From positions 1 through 6,747 of the forward strand of contig JAEDKI010000113.1 in the NCBI GenBank assembly GCA_016295895.1: a DNA stretch of 6,747 bases, read 5' to 3'. Both the position numbers and the translations under genes were made by a program. This DNA is from Clostridiaceae bacterium. Its GTDB lineage: Bacteria > Bacillota > Clostridia > Oscillospirales > Acutalibacteraceae. The notes beneath the pieces are model-generated. The model ran no database searches. It saw only the letters and a list, made by a program, of their open reading frames with translations, and was not told the DNA's origin. This document shows, piece after piece, positions 5,645-6,747 of this stretch; positions within the stretch are counted from its first letter, which is position 1, and each line of letters opens with the position of its first letter.

Positions 5645-6747
5645 ATGGATATTTTTGAAAGGGACAAAGAATACATTGCGGGAACATACGCCCGCTTTCC
5701 CCTTGCGCTCACCGAGGGCAACGGCGCTCTGCTCTACGATGAGGACGGCAACGAATACATAGACCTTGCAAGCGGTATCGCCGTTAACACCTTCGGCGCC
5801 GCCGACGCAGACTGGCTTGAAGCTGTCACCGTTCAGGCTTCAACCCTCAGCCATACCTCAAATCTTTACTACAGCGAGCCGTGCACGAAGCTTGCCGAAA
5901 TGCTCTGCGAAAAAACGGGCATGAAAAAGGTTTTCTTTTCAAACTCGGGAGCGGAGGCGAACGAATGCGCCATCAAGGCGGCACGCCTCTGGGCTTTGAA
6001 GAATAAGGGCGAAGGCAATTCAACGATAATCACCCTCAAAAACAGCTTTCACGGCAGAACGATAACCACCCTTGCCGCAACGGGTCAGGATGTTTTTCAC
6101 AAGGATTTCTGCCCGTTCACTCCCGGCTTTGTTTACGCAGAGCCGAACAATATCGACAGCGTGCGTGAGCTTGCGGAGAGCAACGGCTGCGCCGCAATAA
6201 TGATGGAAACCGTTCAGGGCGAGGGCGGCGTTTGCCCGCTGAACGAGGATTTTGTTGACGGCGTTTGCAAAATTGCAAAAGAGAAAAATATGCTTGTCAT
6301 TATCGACGAGGTTCAGACCGGCAACGGCAGAACCGGCAAGCTTTACAGCTACATGAATTACGGCATCACACCCGATATCGTTTCAACCGCAAAGGGTCTT
6401 GCGGGCGGTCTGCCGCTCGGCTGTACCATGCTCGGCGAAAAGGTCAAGGATGTTCTCTCTCCCGGCTCTCACGGCTCGACCTTCGGCGGAAATCCCATCT
6501 GCTGTGCAGGTGCGCTCAGCATTCTTTCAAGGCTCGACGATGAAATGCTTGACGGAGTATGCAAACGGAGCGAATACATAATCTCACGGCTCTCCGCCTG
6601 CAAGGGCGTTAAGAGCATCACGGGCAAGGGACTTATGCTCGGCATTGAGTGCGAAAAGCCCGCAAAGGAGGTTATCTCCGCCGCCATGGCAAAGGGCGTG
6701 CTTGTTATCAGCGCAAAAACCAAGGTTCGCCTGCTTCCTCCGCTCAA
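5645..6747 (+). CDS. argD: Acetylornithine aminotransferase (3' end outside the window)
   Basis: ArgD is a cytosolic pyridoxal-phosphate enzyme that transfers an amino group from glutamate to N-acetylglutamate semialdehyde, giving N-acetylornithine. The reading frame is open for 367 codons to the window edge; full-length relatives have about 390-400 residues, so only about 30 appear to be missing. Class III aminotransferase motifs are all present: SNSGAEAN (99-106) binding the cofactor phosphate, FHGRT (135-139), ETVQGEGGV (188-196), IIDEVQTGNGRTG (219-231) with D221 contacting the cofactor nitrogen, the Schiff-base lysine K250 in STAKGLAGG, and GSTFGGNP (277-284). The last visible residues, RLLPPL (362-367), begin the conserved C-terminal block. 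AAAGGA (5633-5638) lies 6 bases before the ATG, 13 bases after argB. Other class III aminotransferases act on succinylornithine or GABA, but the operon fixes the role. Confidence 0.95.
   Translation, partial: MDIFERDKEYIAGTYARFPLALTEGNGALLYDEDGNEYIDLASGIAVNTFGAADADWLEAVTVQASTLSHTSNLYYSEPCTKLAEMLCEKTGMKKVFFSNSGAEANECAIKAARLWALKNKGEGNSTIITLKNSFHGRTITTLAATGQDVFHKDFCPFTPGFVYAEPNNIDSVRELAESNGCAAIMMETVQGEGGVCPLNEDFVDGVCKIAKEKNMLVIIDEVQTGNGRTGKLYSYMNYGITPDIVSTAKGLAGGLPLGCTMLGEKVKDVLSPGSHGSTFGGNPICCAGALSILSRLDDEMLDGVCKRSEYIISRLSACKGVKSITGKGLMLGIECEKPAKEVISAAMAKGVLVISAKTKVRLLPPL

Noticed and set aside
6265..6543. 92-codon + strand open frame inside argD
   Set aside because: It lies in another frame of argD, whose true frame is open from 5645 to the window edge with all aminotransferase motifs.

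Overview
The window carries six protein genes, all on the + strand and closely packed. It reads as chromosomal DNA of a Gram-positive anaerobe of the class Clostridia, perhaps of the Oscillospirales/Ruminococcaceae type. That placement is an inference. It rests on strong GAAAGGA-type ribosome binding sites, AT-rich promoters with near-consensus sigma-A boxes, a DUF1015 gene, an LdhA-type fermentative dehydrogenase, and an argC-argJ-argB-argD cluster. No mobile element, tRNA, rRNA, CRISPR array or prophage gene is visible.

Region 1 (1-1370) is an AT-rich promoter region followed by a DUF1015-family gene of unknown function. The promoter is a near-consensus TTGACA / 17 bp / TAATAT. An 18-bp sequence closely resembling the redox repressor Rex operator lies over its -35 box. 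Region 2 (1371-2424) is a D-lactate dehydrogenase gene (ldhA) with all catalytic residues. It is separated from the DUF1015 gene by a perfect 12-bp inverted repeat whose 3' arm contains the ldhA Shine-Dalgarno sequence. No separate ldhA promoter was recognised, so the two genes are probably co-transcribed, possibly under redox control.

Region 3 (2425-2590) is the intergenic control region: weak terminator-like hairpins, then a near-perfect promoter (TTGACT / 17 bp / TATAAT). The promoter is embedded in a tandem array of related AT-rich units with an exact 21-bp period, the spacing expected of paired ArgR (ARG) boxes. Region 4 (2591-6747) is the arginine operon argC-argJ-argB-argD, with gaps of 11-15 bases and a ribosome binding site before each gene. 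argD runs off the right edge.

Together the four arg genes convert N-acetylglutamate to N-acetylornithine and, through ArgJ, recycle the acetyl group to glutamate and release ornithine. ArgB phosphorylates N-acetylglutamate and carries the N-terminal helix typical of arginine-inhibited kinases. ArgC reduces the acyl phosphate, ArgD transaminates the semialdehyde, and ArgJ transfers the acetyl group. ArgC is the short type 2 form. I see no wholly new system. The most informative signals are regulatory: the Rex-like site, the hairpin over the ldhA ribosome binding site, and the 21-bp repeat array at the arg promoter.
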